Source: an uncultured Bacteroidales bacterium
GTDB lineage: Bacteria > Bacteroidota > Bacteroidia > Bacteroidales > Muribaculaceae
Assembly: GCA_900549375.1 (NCBI GenBank)
Contig: URNY01000026.1
Span: forward strand, 1-22,268
Direction: 5' to 3'
DNA length: 22,268 bases
Both the position numbers and the translations under genes were made by a program. Positions 1 to 6,270 of the stretch are shown one piece after another; position 1 is the stretch's first letter; every line of letters starts with the position of its first letter. Under the pieces are notes generated by a model that was not told the origin of the DNA, searched no databases, and saw only the letters and a program-made list of their open reading frames with translations.

Positions 1-35
1 ACATTTCCGGCGCCAACAACTGTTACTTTTGACAT
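1..35 (-). CDS. mdh: Malate dehydrogenase, N-terminal fragment (partial, runs off the window)
   Basis: Only the first eleven complete codons are inside the window, read leftward from an ATG at 33-35. They give MSKVTVVGAGN followed by the start of a Val codon. This is the first beta strand and glycine-rich turn of a Rossmann NAD-binding fold (GAGNVG type) and matches the usual opening of Bacteroidota malate dehydrogenases, which interconvert malate and oxaloacetate in the cytoplasm. Lactate dehydrogenases share this fold and a similar start, so the exact substrate is inferred from familiarity with the N-terminus alone. A consensus promoter lies about 70 bases upstream (108-138), so the gene probably has its own transcript rather than depending on the leftward gene before it. 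Confidence 0.65.
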   Translation of the reverse strand, partial: MSKVTVVGAGN

Positions 36-107
36 AATTGTCTACGATTTATAAGGTTAGTATTAAGTATTAGGAATTTTTTCTAATTCTGAAAACAGTT
101 TCTTAGA

Positions 108-138
108 CAAAATTAAAGAAATATTTCTTTAATTCAAA
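108..138 (-). promoter_or_regulatory. Consensus Bacteroidota promoter for the malate dehydrogenase gene
   Basis: Read leftward, TTTG (138-135) is followed after exactly 19 bases by TAATTTTG (115-108). This fits the primary sigma factor pattern of Bacteroidota (TTTG, 19-21 bases, TAnnTTTG) at every defined base. Transcription should start near 100-103, giving a leader of about 65 bases before the ATG at 35. The spacer is filled by a 24-bp perfect palindrome (listed separately), so access of RNA polymerase could be controlled there. Confidence 0.72.
111..134. repeat. 24-bp perfect palindrome lying in the promoter spacer
   Basis: Positions 111-122 read AATTAAAGAAAT and 123-134 are its exact reverse complement, with no loop. 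The palindrome starts inside the -7 element and ends one base before the -33 element of the mdh promoter. It could be an operator for a dimeric regulator. It could instead act as a weak AT-only hairpin behind the yciO-like gene, which ends at 176 and is transcribed in the same direction. There is no G/C-rich stem, so an intrinsic terminator role is less convincing than an operator role. Confidence 0.6.
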
Positions 139-175
139 TTTAAAAATCAATTATTTTATCGGAATATGTCACGTG

Positions 176-781
176 TCAATTCGCGAGGATACCTTTCCCT
201 TGCCTTTCTATTTCGAAATCAGCGCCGGTGCAGTCTACAACTGTGGAGGGGACATCGTCGCCATACTCTCCTTCGATGAAGATATCCACCTTGTCATTGT
301 AGGTCTCGGCTATCAGCCCCGGTTCCCTTGCATGGTCGGCATCTTCAAATTCAATAGATGTTGTTAGCAGCGGATGTCCGAGCCGCGACGCAATCTCGCG
401 GCAGGCATTGTTGTCGGGAATACGGATTCCGACGGTCTTCCTCCCTTTGAATGCTTTGGGAAGGGTGCCGGCGGCTTTGAAAAGGAATGTGAACGGGCCC
501 GGTGTATTTTCTTTCAGGAGTTTGAAAGCAGCGTTGTCGATCCTGGAATATTCCGCCGCCATGGCAATATCAGAACAGATCACCGACAGATTGGTCTTAT
601 CAGGATTTATGCCTTTAAGCCGGCAGATTCTCTCGATTGCTTTAGGATTGAGGGCATCGCAGCAGATGGCATATATGGTGTCGGTGGGCATTATCATGGT
701 GGCTCCCATTTCAAGGTCGCGGCATATCTCGGAGAGCTGGCGATCAGAAAGGCTGTCGCTCCAAATCTTTATTGTTTTCAT
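176..781 (-). CDS. YciO/YrdC/Sua5-family protein (threonylcarbamoyl-AMP synthase family)
   Basis: The 201-residue protein is a single YrdC-like domain. Residues 31-36 (MPTDTI) form the conserved PTDT nucleotide-site segment, followed by an ICRLKG basic segment (52-57), NLSVICSD (64-71), NTPGPFTF (92-99) and TVGIRIP (116-122). Family members such as TsaC/Sua5 make threonylcarbamoyl-AMP from Thr, bicarbonate and ATP for the tRNA t6A modification. The overall pattern looks closer to E. coli YciO than to TsaC, and YciO activity in t6A synthesis is weak or disputed, so no symbol is given. It lacks the C-terminal Sua5 domain. I chose the ATG at 781. An upstream extension to 934 would run antisense into mtnN and has no family match. 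A TAttTTTG element at 796-789 lies only seven bases before the ATG, so the transcript may be nearly leaderless. Confidence 0.8.
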   Translation of the reverse strand: MKTIKIWSDSLSDRQLSEICRDLEMGATMIMPTDTIYAICCDALNPKAIERICRLKGINPDKTNLSVICSDIAMAAEYSRIDNAAFKLLKENTPGPFTFLFKAAGTLPKAFKGRKTVGIRIPDNNACREIASRLGHPLLTTSIEFEDADHAREPGLIAETYNDKVDIFIEGEYGDDVPSTVVDCTGADFEIERQGKGILAN

Positions 782-813
782 GATTGAGCAAAAATAGTTA
801 ATTTTACGATATA

Positions 814-843
814 TTTCATTCAATTCCGCAAAAAATATATTTG
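814..843 (+). promoter_or_regulatory. Probable promoter of mtnN
   Basis: TATATTTG at 836-843 is a full match to the Bacteroidota TAnnTTTG element. TTTC at 814-817, 18 bases upstream, is an imperfect -33 element. Transcription would start near 850, leaving a leader of roughly 14 bases before the ATG at 864. The 82-bp divergent gap (782-863) must also serve the leftward yciO-like gene. Confidence 0.5.
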
Positions 844-863
844 CGATATAAAAACAGAGTCTT

Positions 864-1553
864 ATGAAGATTGCGATATTGGCGGCGATGGATAAAGAGC
901 TTCGCCTTTTGAAGAATATAATTCCGGGATACAAAGAGATTCGGATCGGCGACAGTACATATTACGAGGGAACCGACGGAGAAAACTCGATTATTCTCAG
1001 TAAATGCGGAATCGGCAAAGTCAACTCTGCCCTGAACACCTATAGGCTTATCAACGAATTAAAGCCCGACTTGGTTATCAACTCCGGAGTGGCCGGCGGT
1101 GTTGACGGCTCTTTGGGCGTCGGTTCGGTACTCATTGCCGACAAGACAAGTTATCATGATGTATGGTGCGGACCCGGCACTGAGCCGGGTGCTCCTGACG
1201 GTTTCGGCAAATACCTCCATCCATCGGATAGGATCCTGAACAAGGCAAGAGAGCTTTTCAAGGATTCTGAAGATGTGACATTCGGACTAATATGCAGCGG
1301 CGACAGTTTCATTCACCGCAAAGAGGAAGTAGACACCATCAAAAGTAAATTTCCGGAAGCGAAAGCCGTGGATATGGAGTCGGCATCGATTGCTCAGACC
1401 TGCGAAATGTGCGGTGTGCCGTTCGCGATCGTGCGCGTGATGAGCGACACGCCCGGAGCGGCCGAGAATCTCTCGCAGTATGAGAATTTTTGGGATAAAG
1501 CGCCGGAGAAGACGTTTGGATGCCTTAAGGCTATTCTTGAAAGTTTTCGGTAA
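864..1553 (+). CDS. mtnN: 5'-methylthioadenosine/S-adenosylhomocysteine nucleosidase
   Basis: This cytoplasmic 229-residue enzyme hydrolyses methylthioadenosine, S-adenosylhomocysteine and 5'-deoxyadenosine to adenine and a thioribose, clearing products of methylation, polyamine and radical SAM reactions. The family's catalytic residues are in place: Glu12 in MDKELRLL, Glu172 in VDMESASIAQ (ribose contact) and Asp195 in VRVMSDTPG (proton donor to the adenine). The VINSGVAGG segment (71-79) is the phosphorylase-superfamily glycine loop. Length matches the family (about 230). The loop at 100-114 is rich in Gly and Pro and differs from the enterobacterial version. The gene stands alone: it diverges from the yciO-like gene and converges with the leftward topB operon, ending 26 bases from that operon's last stop codon. 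Confidence 0.93.
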   Translation: MKIAILAAMDKELRLLKNIIPGYKEIRIGDSTYYEGTDGENSIILSKCGIGKVNSALNTYRLINELKPDLVINSGVAGGVDGSLGVGSVLIADKTSYHDVWCGPGTEPGAPDGFGKYLHPSDRILNKARELFKDSEDVTFGLICSGDSFIHRKEEVDTIKSKFPEAKAVDMESASIAQTCEMCGVPFAIVRVMSDTPGAAENLSQYENFWDKAPEKTFGCLKAILESFR

Positions 1554-1579
1554 TCTGAAAGGACATCGTCCATACCGTA

Positions 1580-1765
1580 TTATTCCGTTTTCTTCTTAGG
1601 ATGACGGCCGGATCGGGCTGCCTCGCCACATTTATCGGCCAAAGAACAGCAACCGCATGCGCTTTTCCGCTTTTTGTTGCGGAAAAGCCTTATGGCGATC
1701 CATATTATGGCGCATAATATGATGATGCCGACAATCGTGTATTGTATGGCGAGGTTTTTATCCAT
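1580..1765 (-). CDS. Small Cys-rich single-pass membrane protein (FeoB-associated-type)
   Basis: The 61-residue protein has one predicted membrane helix (about residues 8-27), then a basic stretch RNKKRKS and a Cys cluster, CGCC at 37-40 plus Cys46 in LADKC. This arrangement (short N-terminus, helix, basic stop, C-x-CC-x5-C) resembles the small Bacteroidota proteins annotated as FeoB-associated Cys-rich membrane proteins. No feoB is visible here. The ATG follows the topB stop codon with no intervening base (TGA then ATG), so translation is probably coupled to topB. The positive-inside rule puts the Cys cluster in the cytoplasm. A role in binding metal or an iron-sulfur cluster is inference from the Cys spacing only. 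Confidence 0.7.
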   Translation of the reverse strand: MDKNLAIQYTIVGIIILCAIIWIAIRLFRNKKRKSACGCCSLADKCGEAARSGRHPKKKTE

Positions 1766-3643
1766 TCATATCTTTCTTTTCCCTTTGCCTCCGGTACGCT
1801 CTTGGCCGTTGGCTTCGCTATTCTGAACCGCGTCGATGCGGCGGTTAGAATTATCCTTCATTACAGAGATAACGATTTCCGAAATCATTTGTTTGAGTTG
1901 GGAAATGAATTCGGCGGCACTGTATTCGCCATGCTCGATCTTGCGGAGGCGTCCTTCCCATATGCCGGTGAGTTTCGCGCTTTTGAGAAGGTCTTCCTGA
2001 ATGAGAGATATCAGCTCGATGCCGGCGGGTGTGGCGCGGAGAGATTTTCTCTCTTTACGGATGTAACCTCGTTTGTAGAGGATTTCGATTATGGCCGCTC
2101 TTGTGGAAGGACGGCCTATGCCGTTGGCCTTAAGCGCATCGCGCAACTCCTCATCCTCAACGGTGGCTCCGGCGGTCTCCATGGCCTTGAGGAGCGTTCC
2201 CTCGGTATAATATTTGGGCGGTTGCGTTGTCTTTTTGACAAGAACGGGAGTATGCGGACCGGATTCTCCTTTATGAAATTCGGGAAGGATATCCGCCTCA
2301 TCCTCATTCTTTTTATCCTCATCGATCTGAGTGAGCGACGCGGAGAGATTCTTTGCTATCTTATAAGCCGTTTTCCACCCCGGATCCTTTATAACCTTTC
2401 CGGTGGCCTTGAATTTAAATTTTCCGGCTTCAGCATTCACAACAGTCTGTTCGAAAGTGCAGTCGGGGTAAAACACGCTGATGAACCGGACCGCTATCGT
2501 ATCGAAAACGTCGCGTTCCTCTTTTGTCAGATTTGAGGGAAGCGGTTGGCCGGTAGGAATTATGGCATGGTGGTCGGTGACTTTCGAATTGTCGAAAACC
2601 TTTTTGCTTTTCTTTAGCTTAGAGCCTCTAAGAGGCTGGGTTACATCGGCATATTCTTTCAGGCCGTTGAGAATCGCGCCGCATTTGGGATACATATCTT
2701 CCGTGAGATAGGTTGTATCGACACGGGGATATGTTGCCACCTTTTTTTCATAAAGCGATTGTATGGTCTTGAGCGTAGCATCGGCACCCATCCCATATTT
2801 ACGGTTGCATTCCACCTGCAGCGACGTGAGGTCGAACAGACGAGGCGGTGCCTCTTTGCCGGTTTTGCGCGATATGTCAAGAATTGTGAGAGGGTAGCGT
2901 GCGGCCTCTTCCGCCTGCAATTTACCGTCCTCCTCCTTTTCGAAAGGTTTCAGGGTAGAGGAGAAGAGGACATCGCGATATTTTGTCTTCAGCTCCCATG
3001 AATCCTTGGGAACGAAATTCTCGATTTCGAACTGACGGTTCACCACCAGAGCGAGCGTGGGAGTCTGGACACGGCCGACGGAGAGAATCTGACGGTCGCG
3101 GCCATACTTGATTGAATAGAGGCGGGTGGCGTTGATTCCGAGAATCCAGTCGCCGATGGCGCGGCATAACCCGGCGGTATAAAGAGGTTCGAGATCCTTG
3201 TGCTCTCTGAGATGCCCGAATCCCTCACGGATAGCCTCGTCCGTCAGAGAACTGATCCAGAGACGTTTCACCGGCTTCTTGCAACCCGCTTTCTGCATGA
3301 CCCATCTCTGTATAAGCTCACCCTCCTGACCGGCATCGCCGCAGTTTATCACCTCGTCGCATAGCTCGATTAGCGACTTGATAGTGTTGAACTGAGTCTT
3401 TATGCTTTCCTGAGGAATCAGCTTGATGCCGAATTTAGGGGGAAGCATAGGCAATGAGGAGAGCGACCACCGACGCCACATATCAGTATAGTCGGCAGGC
3501 TCCTTGAGAGTGCAGAGATGGCCGAAGGTCCATGTTACGCAATAGCCGTTACCTTCGTAATATCCCTGGCGTTGGGTATTTGCACCGAGTATCTTCGCAA
3601 TGTCGCGGCCGACGCTCGGTTTCTCAGTGATGCAGAGTATCAA
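1766..3643 (-). CDS. topB: DNA topoisomerase III (type IA)
   Basis: The 625-residue protein is a type IA topoisomerase that cuts one strand through a 5'-phosphotyrosine and helps decatenate replication and recombination intermediates. The Toprim domain begins at ITEKPSVGRD (about 5-14) with acidic Glu7, and continues to GDAGQEGE (102-109), the TopB form of the acidic metal site. The catalytic Tyr305 lies in VATYPRVDTTYL. A GIGRPSTRA segment near residue 515 marks the conserved domain I/III region. No Cys zinc fingers are present at the basic C-terminus. No ATG is available: the reading frame opens just after the in-frame mazG stop, and the first plausible starts are ATT at 3652 or TTG at 3643. 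I use the TTG because MILCITEKPS fits the family start. The gene is 18 bases behind mazG. Confidence 0.93.
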   Translation of the reverse strand: MILCITEKPSVGRDIAKILGANTQRQGYYEGNGYCVTWTFGHLCTLKEPADYTDMWRRWSLSSLPMLPPKFGIKLIPQESIKTQFNTIKSLIELCDEVINCGDAGQEGELIQRWVMQKAGCKKPVKRLWISSLTDEAIREGFGHLREHKDLEPLYTAGLCRAIGDWILGINATRLYSIKYGRDRQILSVGRVQTPTLALVVNRQFEIENFVPKDSWELKTKYRDVLFSSTLKPFEKEEDGKLQAEEAARYPLTILDISRKTGKEAPPRLFDLTSLQVECNRKYGMGADATLKTIQSLYEKKVATYPRVDTTYLTEDMYPKCGAILNGLKEYADVTQPLRGSKLKKSKKVFDNSKVTDHHAIIPTGQPLPSNLTKEERDVFDTIAVRFISVFYPDCTFEQTVVNAEAGKFKFKATGKVIKDPGWKTAYKIAKNLSASLTQIDEDKKNEDEADILPEFHKGESGPHTPVLVKKTTQPPKYYTEGTLLKAMETAGATVEDEELRDALKANGIGRPSTRAAIIEILYKRGYIRKERKSLRATPAGIELISLIQEDLLKSAKLTGIWEGRLRKIEHGEYSAAEFISQLKQMISEIVISVMKDNSNRRIDAVQNSEANGQERTGGKGKRKI

Positions 3644-3661
3644 AACGGTAATGGTTATGCT

Positions 3662-4462
3662 TCAACGGATTTCGGGGTTCTTTTTCGCTTCCTCCCAGAG
3701 GGTGTCCATCTCTTCGAGGGTAAGCTCCTTGATGGGTTTGCCCATCTCGTGCGCTTTGCTTTCTATATAATTGAATCTTCTGATGAACTTACGGTTGGTT
3801 TTTTCGAGTGCGTTTTCCGGATCAACCCCGTAGAGGCGTGCGGCATTTACCAAAGCGAAAAGGAGGTCGCCGAATTCATTTTCAAGTTTCTCGGAATCCG
3901 CGTTGGCAATTTCTGTCTCCACTTCGCCTATTTCTTCCTTGACCTTATTCCAGACATCCTCCTTTTCTTCCCAGTCGAACCCCACGTTTCGTGCTTTCTC
4001 CTGAATGCGGTTGGCCTTGATGAGGGCGGGAAGAGCCGACGGGACGCCGGCAAGCACTGTTTTGTTACCCTTTTTTTCGCGGAGCTTGATCTCCTCCCAG
4101 TTTCGGATAACCTCATCGGCACTGTCGGCCTTTACATCTCCGTAGATATGGGGATGGCGGAATTTCAGTTTCTCGACAAGCGAGCGGCATACATCGGCAA
4201 TATCGAACTGTCCCTTTTCTTCGGCGATGCGTGAATAGAATCCCACATGGAGAAGCACGTCGCCGAGTTCTTTGCGGATATTGGGAACATCATCGGCGAT
4301 AAGGGCGTCGGCGAGTTCAAAAACTTCCTCCAGGGTGTTGGGCCTCAGCGACTCGTTTGTCTGCTTGGCATCCCATGGGCATTTCACTCTCAGCGTGTCG
4401 AGGACTTCAAGAAATTCGCCGAAAGCTTTGGATTTATCGTCAATAGTGCGAGTTGACTTCAT
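3662..4462 (-). CDS. mazG: Nucleoside triphosphate pyrophosphohydrolase MazG
   Basis: The 266-residue protein has two MazG all-alpha NTP pyrophosphohydrolase domains. It converts NTPs and dNTPs to monophosphates and pyrophosphate, a nucleotide-pool cleaning activity. The first domain shows CPWD (28-31) and the metal-binding EEVFE (45-49) with KELGD (64-68). The second repeats the pattern with EEIGEVETE and ENEFGDLLF. The length matches E. coli MazG (263). I chose the ATG at 4462. A GTG at 4483 would add seven residues but overlaps a TAATTTTG promoter element (4490-4483) and so is unlikely to be transcribed as codons. It is the first gene of a leftward operon with topB and the small Cys-rich membrane protein. 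Confidence 0.93.
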   Translation of the reverse strand: MKSTRTIDDKSKAFGEFLEVLDTLRVKCPWDAKQTNESLRPNTLEEVFELADALIADDVPNIRKELGDVLLHVGFYSRIAEEKGQFDIADVCRSLVEKLKFRHPHIYGDVKADSADEVIRNWEEIKLREKKGNKTVLAGVPSALPALIKANRIQEKARNVGFDWEEKEDVWNKVKEEIGEVETEIANADSEKLENEFGDLLFALVNAARLYGVDPENALEKTNRKFIRRFNYIESKAHEMGKPIKELTLEEMDTLWEEAKKNPEIR

Positions 4463-4478
4463 TTCAGGTTTCAAATTT

Positions 4479-4526
4479 TCCACAAAATTAATAAAAAAGT
4501 TGTGAATTAATTATTAACTTTGTGGA
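4479..4526. promoter_or_regulatory. Divergent promoter region with inverted -7 elements (mazG leftward, nrnA rightward)
   Basis: TAATTTTG on the minus strand (4490-4483) and TAACTTTG on the plus strand (4515-4522) each fit TAnnTTTG. They sit 13 and 18 bases from the chosen ATGs of mazG (4462) and nrnA (4541), so predicted leaders are short. The elements lie in an imperfect inverted repeat: 4479-4491 and 4514-4526 match at 12 of 13 positions when one is reverse-complemented. I found no good TTTG at the expected upstream distance for either, so the -33 contact may be weak or replaced by an activator. The placement supports both start-codon choices. Confidence 0.5.
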
Positions 4527-4540
4527 TTGAAAAGACCGCA

Positions 4541-5593
4541 ATGATTAAAATACTGAATCCCACAAGCGTCCGAAAGTTCTCCGCTCTGTTGCAGGAGAGC
4601 GACAGGATTATACTGACGTGTCATGTCCATCCCGATGGGGATGCGATAGGCAGTACGCTCGGTTTATGGCATCTGCTTAGGGTTTTAGGCAAGCAACCGG
4701 CAGTGGTCGTTCCCGACATACCGCCGAGGTCACTGCGGTTTCTTCCCGATTTCAACGAGATTGCCGTTTACACACGGCATGATCCTTACTGCACGAGACT
4801 CGTGGAGGAGAGTGACCTGATAATCTGCTGCGATTTCAATACGCCTTCGAGACAGGACCATCTCGCACCGCTCATCCAGAATGCTAAAGCTCCGAAAGTA
4901 CTCATCGACCATCACCAAGGTCCCGACATGCAGACGGTAGTTGAGTTCTCCTATCCGGAGATGTCGTCGACCTGCGAGCTTGTTTTCCGTATTATCGCCG
5001 CATGCGGACTTTACAGCGACCTCGACCGCAATGCCGCTACATGTCTGCTTACGGGGCTGATAACCGACACGCAGAATTTTACTGTGAACTGCAATAATCC
5101 GGATGTCTTCGAGATTCTTATGAAACTTATGGAGAAAGGGGCCGATAAACGGCGCATCATCGAGGAGTGCGTGAAGGCATGCAGTTACGACAGTCTTATG
5201 TTGAAGGCCTATTCCATCTGCAATAAACTTGAGGTTTTCCAGAAACACCGCGCCGCGCTGATAACGCTTTCGCGCGAGGATCTCGACCATTATCATTATG
5301 AAAAAGGAGACACTGAAGGACTCGTGAACGAGCCTCTGAATATACGAGGAATGGTCTATTCGATATTTATGCGCGAGGATCCTGACTGCATAAAGGTTTC
5401 GGCACGCAGCAAACTGAATTTTCCGGTGTCGCGTATTTGCTCCGATCTTTTCAACGGAGGCGGTCATCTGCAGGCCGCCGGCGGCGAGTTTCACGGCACT
5501 CTCGAGGAATGCAGGGAATTATTGATTGCAAATCTCGACAGATATGATGAATTCCTTCCTACGAGGATAGAGAAACTTGAGATTTCCGATTAA
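4541..5593 (+). CDS. nrnA: DHH/DHHA1 phosphoesterase, NrnA-like (nanoRNase / pAp phosphatase)
   Basis: The 350-residue cytoplasmic enzyme belongs to the DHH superfamily. NrnA-type members degrade 2-5-nt RNAs and dephosphorylate 3'-phosphoadenosine 5'-phosphate, and the family also includes c-di-AMP and pApA hydrolases. Metal-site motifs are complete: CHVHPDGDAIGS (His28, His30, Asp32, Asp34), CCDFN (Asp98), LIDHH (Asp123, His124, His125) and TDTQNF (Asp176). The C-terminal DHHA1 substrate domain ends in FNGGGHLQAAGG. I chose the ATG at 4541. A longer reading with a TTG at 4520 would begin inside the TAACTTTG promoter element at 4515-4522. No consensus promoter is visible before the next gene 48 bases downstream, so it probably heads a transcript continuing into the envelope genes. 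The exact physiological substrate is not decidable here. Confidence 0.88.
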   Translation: MIKILNPTSVRKFSALLQESDRIILTCHVHPDGDAIGSTLGLWHLLRVLGKQPAVVVPDIPPRSLRFLPDFNEIAVYTRHDPYCTRLVEESDLIICCDFNTPSRQDHLAPLIQNAKAPKVLIDHHQGPDMQTVVEFSYPEMSSTCELVFRIIAACGLYSDLDRNAATCLLTGLITDTQNFTVNCNNPDVFEILMKLMEKGADKRRIIEECVKACSYDSLMLKAYSICNKLEVFQKHRAALITLSREDLDHYHYEKGDTEGLVNEPLNIRGMVYSIFMREDPDCIKVSARSKLNFPVSRICSDLFNGGGHLQAAGGEFHGTLEECRELLIANLDRYDEFLPTRIEKLEISD

Positions 5594-5641
5594 TAGATTT
5601 ACGATAGATAGATTTAGAATTAACGATACATCTGATTAATA

Positions 5642-6223
5642 ATGAAATTTTTTAAAATAGCACTGACACCGGTTCTTCTTTCCATTGGGGCATTTCTCCT
5701 ACAGGGATGCGATGATTCCAAAAGTTATTCGGAACTCCTTAATGAAGAGGAGCATGCTGTGAACTGGTATCTTGCCAAAAACAAAGTTTCGATCAAGGTT
5801 CCGGCCGACGGTAAGTTCGAAACAGGCAAGGATGCTCCATATTATAAGATGGATAAGGACGGGTATGTCTATATGCAGGTTATCAATGCGGGCAATCCGA
5901 ATTCGAAACCTGTCGAGGGCGACAGGGTATATTTCCGCTTTATGCGTATGAACGTGAAATCTTATCAACAGACCGGGCAGGAGATGTGGGACGGCAATTC
6001 CGATAATCTTGCCAGCGAGTGGGGAAACACAAGTCTTATCTATGGCAACGATGTCTTAGGTTCCACCACTCAATATGGCGAAGGTATTCAGGTGCCTCTG
6101 GAGTATCTCGGTTATGACAGCGAGGTGAATTTGATAATCAAATCGCCGCAGGGCTGGGCTGCCGACATGAGCCAGTGTGTTCCTTATCTATATAACATAC
6201 GGTATTTCAAAGCTATTTATTAA
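5642..6223 (+). CDS. Lipoprotein, DUF4827-type, unknown function
   Basis: The 193-residue protein begins with a lipoprotein signal peptide: a short basic start (MKFFK), a hydrophobic stretch and the lipobox L20-Q-G-C23. After Cys come Asp-Asp-Ser-Lys. Acidic residues right after the lipidated Cys are a known feature of surface-exported lipoproteins in Bacteroidota, so exposure on the cell surface is possible but not shown. The mature part (GKFETGKDAPYY, VEGDRVYFRFMRMN, the final VPYLYNIRYFKAIY) resembles the Bacteroidota-only DUF4827 family, whose beta-rich pattern recalls FKBP-like folds. I see no catalytic residues I can name. It lies 48 bases after nrnA and 47 before glmM on the same strand. 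Confidence 0.72.
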   Translation: MKFFKIALTPVLLSIGAFLLQGCDDSKSYSELLNEEEHAVNWYLAKNKVSIKVPADGKFETGKDAPYYKMDKDGYVYMQVINAGNPNSKPVEGDRVYFRFMRMNVKSYQQTGQEMWDGNSDNLASEWGNTSLIYGNDVLGSTTQYGEGIQVPLEYLGYDSEVNLIIKSPQGWAADMSQCVPYLYNIRYFKAIY

Positions 6224-6270
6224 ATTCGGAAAGACGTCGGATTCAGACGGTTAAAAAAATACTTGAACAA

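Noticed and set aside
782..934. N-terminal extension of the yciO-like gene to 934
   Set aside because: It would overlap the start of mtnN antisense and lies upstream of the likely promoter element; the ATG at 781 gives the standard family start.
1172..1190. Perfect 7-bp hairpin ACCCGGC/GCCGGGT
   Set aside because: It is inside the mtnN coding region in Gly/Pro codons and lacks a T-run; probably a by-product of the GPGTEPG loop.
1554..1579. Possible bidirectional terminator between mtnN and the small Cys-rich gene (GGAC-ATC-GTCC)
   Set aside because: The stem is only four base pairs with no flanking T or A run on the needed sides.
1742..2536. A 264-codon forward frame opposite topB
   Set aside because: It overlaps a recognisable topoisomerase III over its whole length and resembles no protein family.
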